The notes below the pieces were generated by a model that made no database searches, was not told the DNA's origin, and worked only from the letters and a program-made list of their open reading frames with translations. From Magnolia sinica (lineage: Eukaryota > Streptophyta > Magnoliopsida > Magnoliales > Magnoliaceae), in NCBI RefSeq assembly GCF_029962835.1, contig NC_080574.1, positions 28,308,001-28,372,000 of the forward strand: a stretch of 64,000 nucleotides of DNA. The letters run 5' to 3'. This document shows positions 31,644 through 44,097 of this stretch, one piece after another. The translations under genes and the position numbers were made by a program. Each line of letters opens with the position of its first letter. Positions within the stretch are counted from its first letter, which is position 1.

Positions 31644-32486
31644 TGATGACAAAATCAGAACCACCCTCCACTCGGCGCGGCGAACCTCCAAGGAACCTCG
31701 GTCTTGCACAAAGGGTTAGCAAAAGAGACCCTAGCTTAGCCGGGGGACCCTCCAATGCCTAAGTCAGGTCAATGGAATCTGGGTAAGTTGCTTGCAGAGA
31801 GAGGGTGTGAGATCGTGCGTACTTGTAGCAATGGGGTTTCATTGTATTTATACCTGATCATCGGATTGTCTGGGTCCATTATTCTCGGCATGATTTACTC
31901 AATCAGCGGGATACTAAGATCGTGGAGATATTATCCGCAATCCAGGGATCATGTAGCATATCACGGCCAAAATAACTGGTCACATTCGCTTATGGTAGTT
32001 TCCAAGTTCGACGTGAGGAGCCCATACCTCGCTTCGGGCTCGGCTTGGGTCGAGCAGTCGGGGGTGTCCGGTTACAAGCATCTACCTCAGACATGCCTAA
32101 CCTTCGTCATAGAGTTCGCTCAACACAGATCGTGTCACGAGCCGAGCTTCGGCACGAAGGGGACGTACAGAGCCTTATTTTCAGCATTCTGAAAGCTCTC
32201 CCTCCGAGTTCCGAGGCGAGGGTCGGTCCTTGCCCAGTCGTGACGAGTCTCCCTGCTACCCAGGCGGATGGTAATATTTGTTTCTGGTCGAACAGTAGGA
32301 CAACCTAGAATATTTGTTCTGAGAACCTAATCCGAGCCGACTACTGGCCTTGGAGTAAGAGTGCCAATATAACTTAGCTGGGATTCTTCTTCAGTCGTAC
32401 TTATCATTTCATATTCATGTATGTCCGACTTGATCAGGAAGACGTCGGTCCTCGGAATCATAAGGGGCCCGGATCTTCCCATAACA
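31644..32486 (-). repeat. Tat element 3' LTR
   Basis: 843 bases, TGATGACAAAATC to CCCATAACA. It matches 41649-42519 over its length. Confidence 0.93.
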
Positions 32487-35400
32487 GAAGCCCCCTACTC
32501 TTCGAGGTCGGCCACGGACTTAGAGAGTAATTACATGGAAAATCAACCGCCTCATCTGCTGGACCTTCCTCGCATGTCGATGTCATTATGATTCCAGCAT
32601 TTGAAGCGCTGCCTCCTCAGGATTTCGGGCCTGCAGGCTGTCCTTTAGTGGATGCATGGCGACAGTTACGATTCCGAATAATTGTTGATCCTATGATAGT
32701 TGCTCAGGAACCGTTTCGTATACCGGAGCGCGCTGTTCAATGTTAGAACCGTACTGTCTGACAGGGACCGAGCCAGTAGCAAACGGTCACGTGTGCTCTG
32801 GAGTCGACTCACGACGATTCGGCTGCGGCCATCATTCTTCGCCATTAATGCAAAGATTCTATATGGCCTATATAAACTCCCTTCAGAATCGCTCTCCCCA
32901 CTTGTATTCTGAATTCGAGTGTGTGCCGGAGGAGGCGATTTCCAGTGAAAGCGATTCCAACCGATTTCGAGTTTCCGACAAGGCGATTCCGGCTGATCAA
33001 GCATTTTCGGGCAGAAATGATTCCCGGTGATCGTCCGGTGAGTCTTTTTTTCTTGTACTTCCTTATATTCCTTCCAAGATGTCGTCCGATCTGGAGACGG
33101 TCTGGGATTTGAATGATGACTCCGAGCCGGGGAGCTCTGATGATGAAAGAGGGGCATCTAAAGGCCCCTTTGAAGTTGTGCCTCTCTTCCCTCCACCCCC
33201 AAAGACAGAAGGAGGCGAGGGGCTCAAACTCACCGAGCTAACAAGAAGAAAACAGCTAAAGCCCCCCGAGGCCCAGTCAAAGAGGCCGCCGAGATGCCCG
33301 CGAGTGAGCGGGCCTCAGAGACTGTCTCAGGAGGCTCTGTGCTGACGGAGTCTCAGATGGGGTGGATTCGCTTAGAGTTCGATATCCCAAACTCTGTACG
33401 GATAAGGGCACCTGAGGCCTTAGACACTGCTGGCGCGCCTGCCGAAGGGGAGGTAGCCATTTTTTTGTGCACTGCAATGTGGGGTTCGACTCCCTTTGCA
33501 TCCTTTCGTCCGAGCCCTAACAGCCTACCTCGGACTAGCTCCCGGGTAATTCACCCCCAACGCTTGGAGGGTGTTAATTTCTTCCTTCATCATTTGACGT
33601 CAAGTCGAGAATCCGGAGCTGACCCCAGAGGAGTTGATAAGCCTGTACTTGGTCAAGCACGACAGCCAAGAATTCATGGTACTACTTCGGGGCCCGAGGC
33701 AGTAAGGGGTCGGGGCTAGTAATGAATCTTTCGTCCTCTAACAAGGACTAGAAGAATAAGTGGTTCTGGGTTACAGGCGAATGGGAGGTGCCGGCAGCCG
33801 AGCTTGGGACTCTGACGACTCAGGTCCCCACCCAATTTTCAAAACCAGGTCGGACTCTAGGCATTCCCTCTTTTTTTGTGCCCTTCTTTTTTACTCCAGT
33901 CGGACTGAAGCTTTCTTTATCCTTGTAGATTTCCCAAGGGGTCTGCCTCTCCACAACTCGGACCAGAAGAACCGCATTGCCAAGGCTAGGGCGTGATCAG
34001 GAGAGCTTCGCTCCTGGTTAGACCTGATCACAGTCGCCAACCTTCACTATTCCGGGCTTTACAAGTCCCAACCTCTCCCAACATCTTTCAGTAAGTTTCT
34101 CTCTTCCATTCCCTTTAGAGAGGTCAAACTTATTCACTTGGTTGCTGATTTGTTATTCTTTGCGCAGGCATGGCAAAGGCATCTGGTTCTCAGAGGAGAA
34201 AAGCTACCCTAATGGCAAAGGAGATGTTGAGGGCTGAGCCTCGGATGGCAGGCTGCTCCTCGCGGGGAGGGCCCCTCAGGTCCAGTTTTCGTTGCTACGG
34301 CTCTGGTTGCAGCCCCAATTTCTGTTGTCACAGCTCCGGCTGTGGCACCCACCGAGGCCCGAGTCCCAGCAATCATTGTTCCGACTCAGACAATCATTGT
34401 TCTGACTCCTTCCCTCCCACCTACCGTCGCTCCCCCTACTGTGGAGGCTCCTCCTGCAGCCCCCGGGCCTTACAATGTCATACCCTCTTCTTCCGAACAG
34501 GATGGCTGACGATATGCTTTCTCCTCCCGATGCCGGGAATGATCTTAGGGCCGAGGCTCAAGTCTCAGCAGGCAGCTGGACTGGGACTGGGGAAGCAGTG
34601 GGCTCGGCCCAGGTGGGGATGAGCAGCGGGAGGTTCGAGCCGGGATATCATATATCTTGCTTGGTTCCCTGGGCTACTAAGCATACTCCGGAGGAGGAGA
34701 TAGCCAGCCTCCTCACTAAATCGACGACTCTTTTCTGAATGACATGGCTTCCGTATTCTATAAGGTATCTTCTTCTAATGTTTCTCAGCTTCCATTTCCC
34801 TTTTTCCATTCATGTGCTCAAGCTTCCATTTCCCTTTTTCCATTCATGTGCTCATACTTTCGTTTTTCATTCAGTCCATCCTGAGGTTTCTTTTGACTCA
34901 GGAGAGCGTGCGGGAGCTGGAAAAGAGAGATACCGAGGTGGAAGTCCTCAAGACCGAAGTAAGGATCTTAAGGGATGAAGCCACTTTTCTCCGTTTGAGC
35001 AAGGCGAGCTGTGCTGGCAGCTTGAGGATGAGAAGGCAAAAGAGCTCCAGCTGCAGTGGGTCGTGAATGATCTCGAGGCCCGATGCAGTGCGGCGGCGGC
35101 TGAGCTAACACGAGCCAGGGCCCATGCAGATTTGTTAGCCAAGGAGAACGCCCGATTGGGTGAAGTCTTGGAGCGGACTAGGGCCGAGGCGGTAGAAGAA
35201 CGGAACCGAGCTATCTCTCAAGCAATGGAAGCTCAGTGGGCCGAAGATGATGCCTCTATGACTGTGGCAGTGGCCGCTGCGGTGGTCGCCTTCAAGGCTT
35301 CAAAGGAGAGGAAAGCCAAAGCCATCAAGTTTTATAACTGTGGCTTCGATGCTTGTATTAAGGTGGTCAAGGATTTGTATCCAGACCTCAACCTCGAACC

Positions 35401-36070
35401 TTTATTGTCCGAAGAAGCTGGAGAGAAGCCCGTCAAAGATGTCCGACCAAGCCCTAGACTCCCAAGCTCCTCCGACCGCATAGTTTTTAGTACTTCTTGA
35501 CAGAAAACTCGATTTTTTTGTGATGGATTTTATTTTTTAACCCTCTGGAGAGGGCGCCTAGATGATGATGATTTTTGTGTTAATTGGTAGTTAATCTTTG
35601 GATGTTGCCTGTCAGTTGTTGATTGCTAAACTAACTTGCTGATAAATTAGTTTGCTTTAGGTCATTGCTGAGCCGATTTCCTGATGAGTCAGCCCTTTAC
35701 AATGTCGTCGCGTAGGACTTTTAATCCTTCAAGGCCTTATCGTTGTTGAGTTTGGATCCCTAGGGGATCGGCTTGTCCCACAATTGGCAAGGACACTTCA
35801 TTCATTAGTCAGGTGGCAAGCCGACTCCTCTGTTGGGGAGTCAGGTCACTCGTTGGCTTTTCCCCCCGATTTAGAGGGGATGCCTTGTAGAATTTTGTCG
35901 GATACGCTAACCCCTTCTTTAAGGGATCATCTTATTTAGTTCGCCCCTGCTTACGAGAGGCGACTTTTTCTCAGTTCGTTTGCTTAGAAAAGAAGAGGCA
36001 TGAATTTTATTAGGTGCCTTAAAGGTTGGTCACTCAGAGACGTACACTTATTGAGGGCCTTAAAGGCTGT
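32487..36070 (+). mobile_element. Tat element extra region with opposite-strand ORFs
   Basis: Between integrase and the 3' LTR, open frames run on the strand opposite to pol. One part (33079-33719) begins MSSDLETVWDLNDDSEPGSS and contains IPNSVRIRAPEALD and GEVAIFLCTAMWGSTPFASF, which resembles the 'putative gypsy type transposon' family known from Grande-like elements. A Pro/Ser-rich stretch follows. A coiled-coil-like segment (35063-35500) has LEARCSAAAAELTRARAHAD, LLAKENARLGEVLERTRAEA and a C-terminal YNCGFDACIKVVKDLYPDL. Antisense ORFs at this place are known in Tat-lineage elements such as Grande. The function is unknown. It is broken, with a few breaks. Confidence 0.65.
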
Positions 36071-36074
36071 CACA

Positions 36075-37433
36075 TCAGGGATAGTAGACTTTTAGGTGCT
36101 CTACGTTCCATTGGTGGGGAAGCTGACGACCCTCGAGGTCTTCCAAGTGGTAAGAGCCCGGTTTGGTCGATCGGACCACATGGTAAGGTCCTTCCCAGTT
36201 AGGTCCGAGTGCTCCGACTCCCGGCTCAGTGGTATTCTGGAATACACGCCGAAGGACCAGGTTCCCAGGGTTGAACCTCCTGATCTTGACGTTGAAATTG
36301 TAGAATCGCGCCACCTGCTGATGCCAAGCAGCGACCCGGAGCCTTGAGATCTCTCTGACTTCTTCAAGTAAGTTTAGGTTAGCTACAATCTGCTTGGAAT
36401 TCTGGTTTTCTTGATAATTCCTTACCCGAGCCGTAGGGAGACCAATTTCATCTGGCACCATTGCTTCTGAACCTTAGGAAAGCGAGAATGGAGTTTCTCC
36501 AGTTTAGGACTGAGCTGTGGTCCTGTAGGCCCGGAGAACGAACGGGAGCTCCTCGGCCCAACTGCCTTTCACTTTCTCCAATTTCGTTTTAAGATGGTGC
36601 TTAATAATCTTATTGACCGCTTCCACCTGTCCATTGGACTGTTGGTGCTGAGGCAAAGAATATGCATTTGTGATACTAAGTTCTTGACACATGCTTCGAA
36701 ACTTGTCGTTGTCGAACTGCCGGCCATTGTCTAACACGATGGTGTGCGGAATCCTGAACCGGCAAATGATGTTTTTCCAGACAAAATCAATCACCTTCTG
36801 TTCTGTAATTTTCACAACGGGCTCGGTTTCGACCCATTTAGTGATGTAGTTGACTGCGACGATGGAGAACTTAACTTGCCCCTTTCCTGTGGGCAATAGG
36901 CCGATGATGTCAATTCCCCACTAAGCGAACGACCATGGACCGCTCATGGGAGTCATTTCCTCTGCAGGTTGTCTCGGTACAGCCGCATGGGGCTGGCATT
37001 TGTCATACCTTTGAACGTAGTTCTTCGAGTCCTTCCTGAGGGTTGGCCAGAAATACCCTTGTCGGAGTATCTTTAGGGCCAGGGCTCGGCTGTCAGAATG
37101 GTTTTCACAGATTTCTTCGTGAATCTCCCAAATCACATAATCTGCTTTATCAAGTAGGAGGCACCTGAGGTAGGGTTGAGAATGCTCTTTCTTATACAGG
37201 ATACCATCCAGGATGACGTACCGCGCTGCTCTGACTCTCAGGCGCCTAGCTTCCAATCGATCCGAGGGGACCTCGCCAGACGTGAGGTAGTCATAGATCG
37301 GGTCCATCCAGCTCGGAGTAGCATCTACTGGATTGACCGCTTTCTTCTCCGCCTGGTCGATGCTCAGATGTTCTATGAACTCGATGGGGATGATTCGCGA
37401 GATCTTCCCTTCTGTGGCCGAGGCGAGTTTCAT
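36075..37433 (-). mobile_element. Tat element integrase region
   Basis: The zinc region includes HSDSRALALKILRQGYFWPT and CQPHA. The core shows VNYITKWVETEPV, HTIVLDNGRQFD and YSLPQHQQSNGQVEAVNKII. A C-terminal part follows with FNPGNLVLRRVFQNT and HQWNVEHLKVYYP. Confidence 0.88.
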
Positions 37434-37601
37434 TAGGGCATTGGCCCACGAGTTTTCTACTCTAGGGATCTGATAAATCGTGCAACTCTAAAATCTTTCA
37501 ATTAACTTTCTCGCCTCGCCTAGATAAGCGATCATCCTCGTCTCCTTGGCTTCGTACTCAGTGGAGATGTGGTTTACTACCAGCTAAAAATCACATCGGA
37601 C

Positions 37602-39323
37602 CTAGAGAGAGTGGACACCCAAACTCACCGCCAATCTGAGTCCAGCTAATAAAGCCTCGTACTCCACCTCGTTATTGGAAGCTTTGAAGCTAAGTCTGAT
37701 CGCATGCTGGATGGACGTGGAATCAAGTGCAATCAGGACGATTTTGGCTCCGGCTCGTTTGGCGTTAGACGACCCGTCTATGTTGAGCACCCATCCTGGC
37801 TCTGGCATTGCCTTTTGATCACTTGGGGGAATAGGCAGAGTCATCTCAACTTCAATGCTGATCTCTTCTATGCTCGGAGTGGTGAATTCGACAATGAAGT
37901 TGGCCACGACTTGGCCCTTAAACGTGGTCTTTGGACGAAACTGGATGTCGAACTCACCAAGTTCAATGACCCACTTGGTTAATCGACCTGAAACTTCGGG
38001 CTTCTGGAGAACTTGTTTGAGAGGAGAGTTGGTCAACACCACGACAGAATGAGCTTGGAAGTATGGACGTAACCTCCGAGCTGAGAAGACGAGACTAAGT
38101 GTCAGCTTCTCCAGAGCTGGATGCCTCGTCTCGATGGGCACCATGGCTTTACTCACGTAGTATACGGGATGCTGCTTCTCTCCTACTTCTCTGATCAGGG
38201 CTGAGCTGACAGCTGAGGCCGAGACCGCGATATATAGGAATAGAGGCTCGCCCTCTTCGGGTTTAGACAGCAGGGGTGGTGAGCATAAATACTGTTTTAA
38301 TTGTTGGAAGGCTTGCTCGCATTCTGACGTCCATTCTACCTTCTTATGACCCTTCAACTGCTGAAAGAAGGGGAGGTATTTGTTCATAGCTTTGGAGATA
38401 AATTGTCCGAGCGCTGCTACTCGTCCAGTGAGGCATTGTATTTCCTTGACAGTCTGAGGCGAACTCATGTCGAGGAGCGCTTTGATTTTGTTGGGATTTG
38501 CTTCAATGCCTCTCTGGTTGACCTGGAACTCGAGAAATTTTCCAGAGCTAACTCCGAAGGTGCACTTCGAGGGATTCAGCTTCATCCAGTACTCCCGGAG
38601 GACGGTGAAGGTCTCTCCGAGATCTATCAAGTGATTGGACACTCTGATGCTTTTCACCAGCATATCGTCGACGTACACCTCCATAGTGCGTCCGATCTTT
38701 TGAGCGAACATCTGATTTACCAGCCTTTAATACGTGGCCCCAACATTTTTCAGGCTAAATGGCATGACCTAGTAATAATAGAGTCCCTTATCCATGACGA
38801 AGGTAGTCTTTTACCTGTTTGGGGGGTGCATCGCGATCTGATTGTACCTGGAGTAAGCATCTAGGAAGGAGAGTAATTCATGGTATGTTGTACTGTCTAC
38901 CAGCTGATCAGTCCGAGGTAATGGGAAGTTATCCTTTGGACATGCTTTATTCAGATCCGAGTAGTCTACATAGACCCGCCATTTCCCATTGACTTTTTTG
39001 ATAAGTACCACGTTTGCAATCTAGTCGGGGTAACACGCCTCCTCTATGAAACCAACGTCGAGCAGGATGAAGACCTCGTCGGCAATGGCCTCGTACCGCT
39101 CAGCATCGAATGGTCTTCTCTTTTGCTTTACCGGTTTATGGTCTGGGTCCACGTTCAAACTGTGGACCAAGATGTCAAGAGAGTTCCCTGGCATGTCTGC
39201 ATGCGACCATGCAAAGACGTCCGTGTGTTGCCATAGGAAAGTTAGCATTTCGGACCGTTGCTCGGAACTTAGTGACGTTCCAAGCTGGATGGTCTTGCTC
39301 GGGTCTGCTTCATCAAGGGACAC
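37602..39323 (-). mobile_element. Tat element reverse transcriptase, RNase H and archaeal-type RNase H
   Basis: Reverse transcriptase motifs GKWRVYVDYSDLNKACPKD, LLSFLDAYSRYNQI and EVYVDDMLVKS are followed by FGVSSGKFLEF, then RNase H (PLFLYIAVSASAVSSALIR). A second RNase H (WVLNIDGSSNAKRAGAKIVL and SNNEVEYEALLAGLRLA) is of the archaeal type that marks the Tat lineage. Confidence 0.9.
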
Positions 39324-39362
39324 TTTCTCCAGGTCTTCTATAGATGAGTTCTCTGTGGGTCC

Positions 39363-41600
39363 TCAGGGATCCAAGATGTTGATAGCAAGCATTTGTTTCA
39401 CGAATCCCTTTTTGACTGCCATTGCGTAACATCTCTGAGCCTCGCGCTGGTTGCCTCTGAGGTAGCCTATTCTACCCTCGGCTGGGAACTTCATCATTAG
39501 GTGATAGGTCGAGACGACCGCCCTCATTACATTGAGAGAGGGTCTGCCCAGGATGTCGTTGTGTACGGATGGTACATTGACAACAAGGAAGTCTACCATA
39601 AGGGTGACTTGATGTTGCCCTTCTCCCACAGTTACTGGGAGGGAAATGGCTCCCTCGGAGATCACTCTTTCTCCAGCAAAGCCGTGTAGGGGGTCTTTAC
39701 AGGTTGAAGGCATGACTGTAGAATCCTCATTCTTTTGAAAGCCTCGGAGTAGACCACGTCAGCTGAGCTTCCGATGTCGATTAGGATACGGTACACCTTA
39801 TGGTTAGCTATGGTCATAGTAACCACCAGGGCATCGTCGTGCGGATGCTGGATTCCGCATGTGTCGTCCTCTGTAAAGGTCATGCTGCACAGGCTGACCT
39901 GAAGTTCCTTATTAGGCCGCTCAGTCAGATGGACGTGGTGTTCCGGACTCTTTCGAGAGTGGGCTTTCCAAGCCCTATTTGAATCTCCCCCACCAGAGGA
40001 GCCCCCAAAGATGGTGCAAATCCCGACTAGCTCTTCCGTGGCGTTATTCGGTTGTTCTCATTCTCGCTCTTCTTTCCAAGCGGTTCTTTCTCCCTTAGTA
40101 TAGCGGCGCAGATGACCCTTGCAAATAAGGGTCTCGATCTCATCCTTGAGGTCCACGCAGTCGGCCGTGTTGTGACCGTGATCCCGATGAAAGCGATAAT
40201 ATTTGCGTTTGTCGCGATGTTCCGAGTCGACCTTCATGCACACAGGCCAATTCAGAAGTTTTTCTCCTCGGATGTCCAGTAGAATCTGCTCGGTAGATGT
40301 GTTAAGGGGAGTGTAGGAACGGAATTTTCCCTCCGGCCTTCTGCTCGGGCTCTGATCGCGAGGGGTACGGTCATCGGGTCCCTTGCCGGACGGCTGGGAC
40401 TCCTCGTTCTTAGGCCTCTTCCCTTTACCAGTCGGGTTAGTTACTTGGACATTCTTGCGGGCGTTGGTGAACTCCTCGGCATTGGTGTATTTCTGAGCTC
40501 TGGCGATGAGGTCAGCCAACGTCTTTGACGAATTCTTCCCAATAGAAAAGGTGAATCTTGCCTCTTTCAAGCCGCCGAACACTGCAGAAAGTGTCATCTT
40601 ATCATCATAGTCTTCCACCTGTAACGCTTCCTCATTGAAGCGTGTGATGTAATCTTTCAGTGATTCCTTGGGCTCTTGTTTGATGGTGAACATGTGAGTA
40701 TTTGACTTCCGACTCTTCTTACCACTAATGAATTGGGTAAGGAATAATCGGCTAAGTTCTACGAAGGATCCGATAGAGTTTGGCTTGAGTTGACGGTACC
40801 AGCTCCGAGCGGATACTGTGAGTGTAATCGAGAATCCCCTGTACATCATCGCATCCATTGCTGTCTAAATTTGCATCCACGAACGATAAGCTTCCACGTG
40901 CTCGGACGGGTCACTTGACCCGGAGTATTGGATGACGGGAGGTATCCGGAACCTCTGTGGCATTACCTCATTCATGATTGTTGAGGTGAAGGGAGGCTCG
41001 GTCTCTTCCATCATTGCCTGGACGATGGCAGGAACTGACGACGGCTGCTGCTTCTTTTCCAGCATCAGGAATTTGTCGTTGAGCTCCGCGAACCATTTTT
41101 TTCAAGGGTCTTTGTTCTCAGCTACAATCTCTTGGGTGTTTTCTATTTCTGGGGTCCTCCTTCCCCTTCTCCATTCTAGCTAATGAAGGAGATCCGTAGG
41201 TGCCAGGGTTGAGGTGACCGACGCATTGGTCGAAGCTCGAGTAGCTGTGTTCCAAGCCGAGACTCGGATTTAGGTTGGGGGAGGATTCTGACTCGAACCG
41301 GTGCCCGAGGGCGTTGAGGCGCCTCGAGCCTCATACTCCTCGGCGCGGAGTGAGCTTCCACGACCAGACCAACTGGTTCGGGAACAGGATTTTCCTGAGT
41401 CAGGTGTGGTTGTAGCTCCTATTGCTGCTTCATCCTGTTCACCTCATCGCACAGGGCATGTATCTCGTTCTTCATGGCTCGATGCTTACTCGCCCGATTG
41501 CGAGAATGCTAGGATGGCCTCGGGGCTGATTCGGCATGAAGTAGTGAGGAAGAGCAAGTCTGCTTATTTGGCTCCGGCTCGCCATTATGCTTAAGAGTAG
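39363..41600 (-). mobile_element. Tat element gag and protease region
   Basis: Gag shows MYRGFSITLTVSARSWYRQL, FVELSRLFLTQFISGK, KESLKDYITRFNEEALQVED and a later HRDHGHNTADCVDLKDEIE. The protease-like part has VYRILIDIGSSADVVY and ILGRPSLNVMRAVVSTYHL. The layout matches Tat/Athila-group gag-protease. Confidence 0.85.
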
Positions 41601-41648
41601 GAACCTGACCTTTTATATCAAATTCCCATAGACGACACCAAAAAATAT

Positions 41649-42519
41649 TGATGACAAAATCTGGACCACCCTCCACTCGGCACGGCGAACCTCTAAGGAA
41701 CCTCGTTCCTGTACAAAAGGTTAGCAAAGGAGACCCTGGCTTAGCCGGGGGACCCTCCGATGCCTAAGTCAGGTAAAGGGAATCAGGGTCTAAGTTGATT
41801 ACAGAGAGAAGGTGTGAGATCTTGCGTACCTGTAGCAATTGGGTTTCATTGTATTTATACCTGATCATCAAACTGTCCGGGTCCGTTATTCTCGGCATGA
41901 TTTACTCAATCAGCGAGATACTAAGATCGTGGAGATATTATCCGCAATTTAGGGATCATGTAGCATATTGCCGCCAAAGTAACCGGTCACGTTCGCTTAT
42001 GGTAATTTTCAATTTCGGCGTGAGGAGCCCATACCTCGCTTCGGGCTGGGCTTGGGTCGAGTAGTCGGGGGTGTCCGGTTACGGGCATCTGCCTCGGACA
42101 TGCCCGGGCCTTCGTCATAGAGTTTGCTCAACGCGGATCGTGTCATGAGTCGAGCTTCGGCATGGAGGGGACGTGTCAGGACAGAGCCTTATTTTCAGCA
42201 TTCTGAAAGCTCTCCCTCCAAGTTCCGAGGCGAGGGTCGGTCCTTGCCCAGTCGTGACGAGTCTTCCTGCTACCCAGGCGGATGGTAATATTTGTTTCTG
42301 GTCGGACAGTAGGACAACCTAGAATATTTGTTCTGAGCGTTACGCCAACTACTTTGAGCCTAATCCGAGCTGACTACTAGCCTCGGAGTAAGAGTGCCAA
42401 TATAACTTAGTTGGGATTCTTCTTCAGTCATACTTATCATTTCAGATTCCTGTATGTCCGACTTGATCAGGAAGACGTCGGTCCTCGGAATCGTAAGGGG
42501 CACGGATCTTCCCATAACA
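41649..42519 (-). repeat. Tat element 5' LTR
   Basis: 871 bases, TGATGACAAAATC to CCCATAACA, followed by target duplication TTATA. The primer-binding region lies immediately to its left. Confidence 0.93.
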
Positions 42520-42730
42520 TTATATATTATTTTTTATTAAAATATATTTTAAAATCAATATTTTTGCAACAATCTCCCACTTGATTTTTAAAAATTCTTT
42601 TTCTCGATTAAACATTTCTGCCAGAATAATCAGCTTATATGCATAAAGAAAGATATCTTTCAATTTTAATCTTTCCTTAGTGTAAGTATCTCAAAACTCT
42701 GTCGAAATGATTGGTAGTCATAGCGTTGAA

Positions 42731-44050
42731 TGTTGAGAGTCAAATATTGCATATCTGACCCCAGTTATTACCTGAATTTACGAACATGGTACTGTTTAAT
42801 GCCCTATTTTAATCGTGTTGTGTTGCAAGGTGGATTTATAAGCGTGGACTGAAAAGGGCACTAAAAGTATGGATTTAACGCTCAGAATTCACCAAGGCAA
42901 GGGACAGACTCCAGGGGACCAAGCTCGATAGATTTACACGCCAGATATCTGAGAAAATCGAGAAACTGAAACTCAAGTGGCCCGAAATTGGTCCAAACTG
43001 CAAGATCACAGGGTTTTCAACATCCGTTCAGCTCAAAACTTCATACATGGCCTGAAGATTATAAATGAACTGTACATGTCAAATTTGAGCCATCGGATCC
43101 CTGTAGAAGTGGCCTAACAGACATATCAGCCCCTTAAATCCTTAAGTGGGGCCCACTTGATCTCTGAATACTCTTTAATTTTGGACTCAACGCCTTAAAT
43201 GTGGGGAAAAACGGATGAAAGGTACGGATTTCTCACAAGCATCACAGTGGACCCTAAATATACAGTGAGTGTACATAGTGTACACGCACCGGCTGTGCAC
43301 CGGATGGTCAGCCCGGTCAAAGACGGGCTGACCCGTCTTCTTCTTGCGCAGGAACAGCGGACGGATGCTGTCCGTCCATTTTTCAGTAGTGGGGCCCACT
43401 CATCATCTGGTTCGATGATCTGAACCGTTCACCTGTCTCAGGATATGGCCAAGACCAAGCCTAGGTGTCCTTTTGGTCCCATGCATGAATATACACGTAG
43501 ATCTCTGTTTAAACACAGGATGGATGGTAGAAACAAAGATTCACTGGGCCTCATCAACAGAAAGCCAAAAATACACCTTCCCGAGTGAAATTCCGAAAAG
43601 AATTCAATGGACGACGTGGATTTCTTTGATAAAACTGATTATGGACCCCACCAAGCATCAGCACCGACCCATTCCGCAGGCCCTGTTTACAGCGCGTCCG
43701 AGACCCGGATGCTGCAGGCCGTTTTTCAGACGTGGCCAGGATCGGTCCGACGATCCTGGCCGTTCAAAGTCGTTCCAATGATTGTACGACCAAGTCCAAG
43801 GGACCTGAATGGGTTGGATCTCGCATCAGATGAAGGATTTTGCTGAAAATCACATCAAAACGTAGCTGTGCTGCGTTAAGGAAGCTTCCGTCCGAATTTC
43901 CACCGCCTCCAGCTCTGCGTAAGTTCTCCTTCCTGTGCACATGGCTGCGAGAATTCCCACCGACTTCCATCCACCGTCCTTCCCTGCTTATAAGAAAGAG
44001 AGAGAGAACGTGAGGGGGAGGATCGAAGGCTTGGGCTGGACGTGAAGCAC

Positions 44051-44097
<47 letters not shown>

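Larger units (their letters stand above)
31644..42519 (-). mobile_element. Tat-lineage Ty3/gypsy element with opposite-strand ORF
   Basis: LTRs 31644-32486 and 41649-42519 are flanked by a perfect 5-bp duplication TTATA (31639-31643 and 42520-42524). On the minus strand, a primer region TTTGGTGTCGTCTATGGGAA resembles that of Tat-lineage elements. Gag, protease, reverse transcriptase, RNase H, an additional archaeal-type RNase H, integrase and a purine tract beside the left LTR follow. The second RNase H is diagnostic of the Tat lineage. Between integrase and 3' LTR is a 3.5-kb region with ORFs on the opposite strand. The LTRs differ by about 9% over the first 200 bases by eye, an age of perhaps a few million years or more. 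It is broken, with roughly ten breaks. Confidence 0.92.
30558..42571 (-). repeat. 3' LTR of the minus-strand Copia element, split by the Tat gypsy
   Basis: TGTTGGAAAATTTACGG at the left and TTTTTGCAACA at the right form LTR termini. Without the 10.9-kb insert and its duplication the LTR is about 1.13 kb. A minus-strand TATA-like CTATAAATAG lies at 31045-31054. Confidence 0.8.

Noticed and set aside
31644-42519. Endogenous pararetrovirus
   Set aside because: Paired LTRs, a 5-bp target duplication, integrase and the Tat-type second RNase H mark it as an LTR retrotransposon.
44052-44096. GA microsatellite as a GAGA-type promoter element
   Set aside because: It lies inside a solo LTR with no gene downstream. 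A plain microsatellite is the simpler reading. The same holds for the CT run at about 19195-19221.
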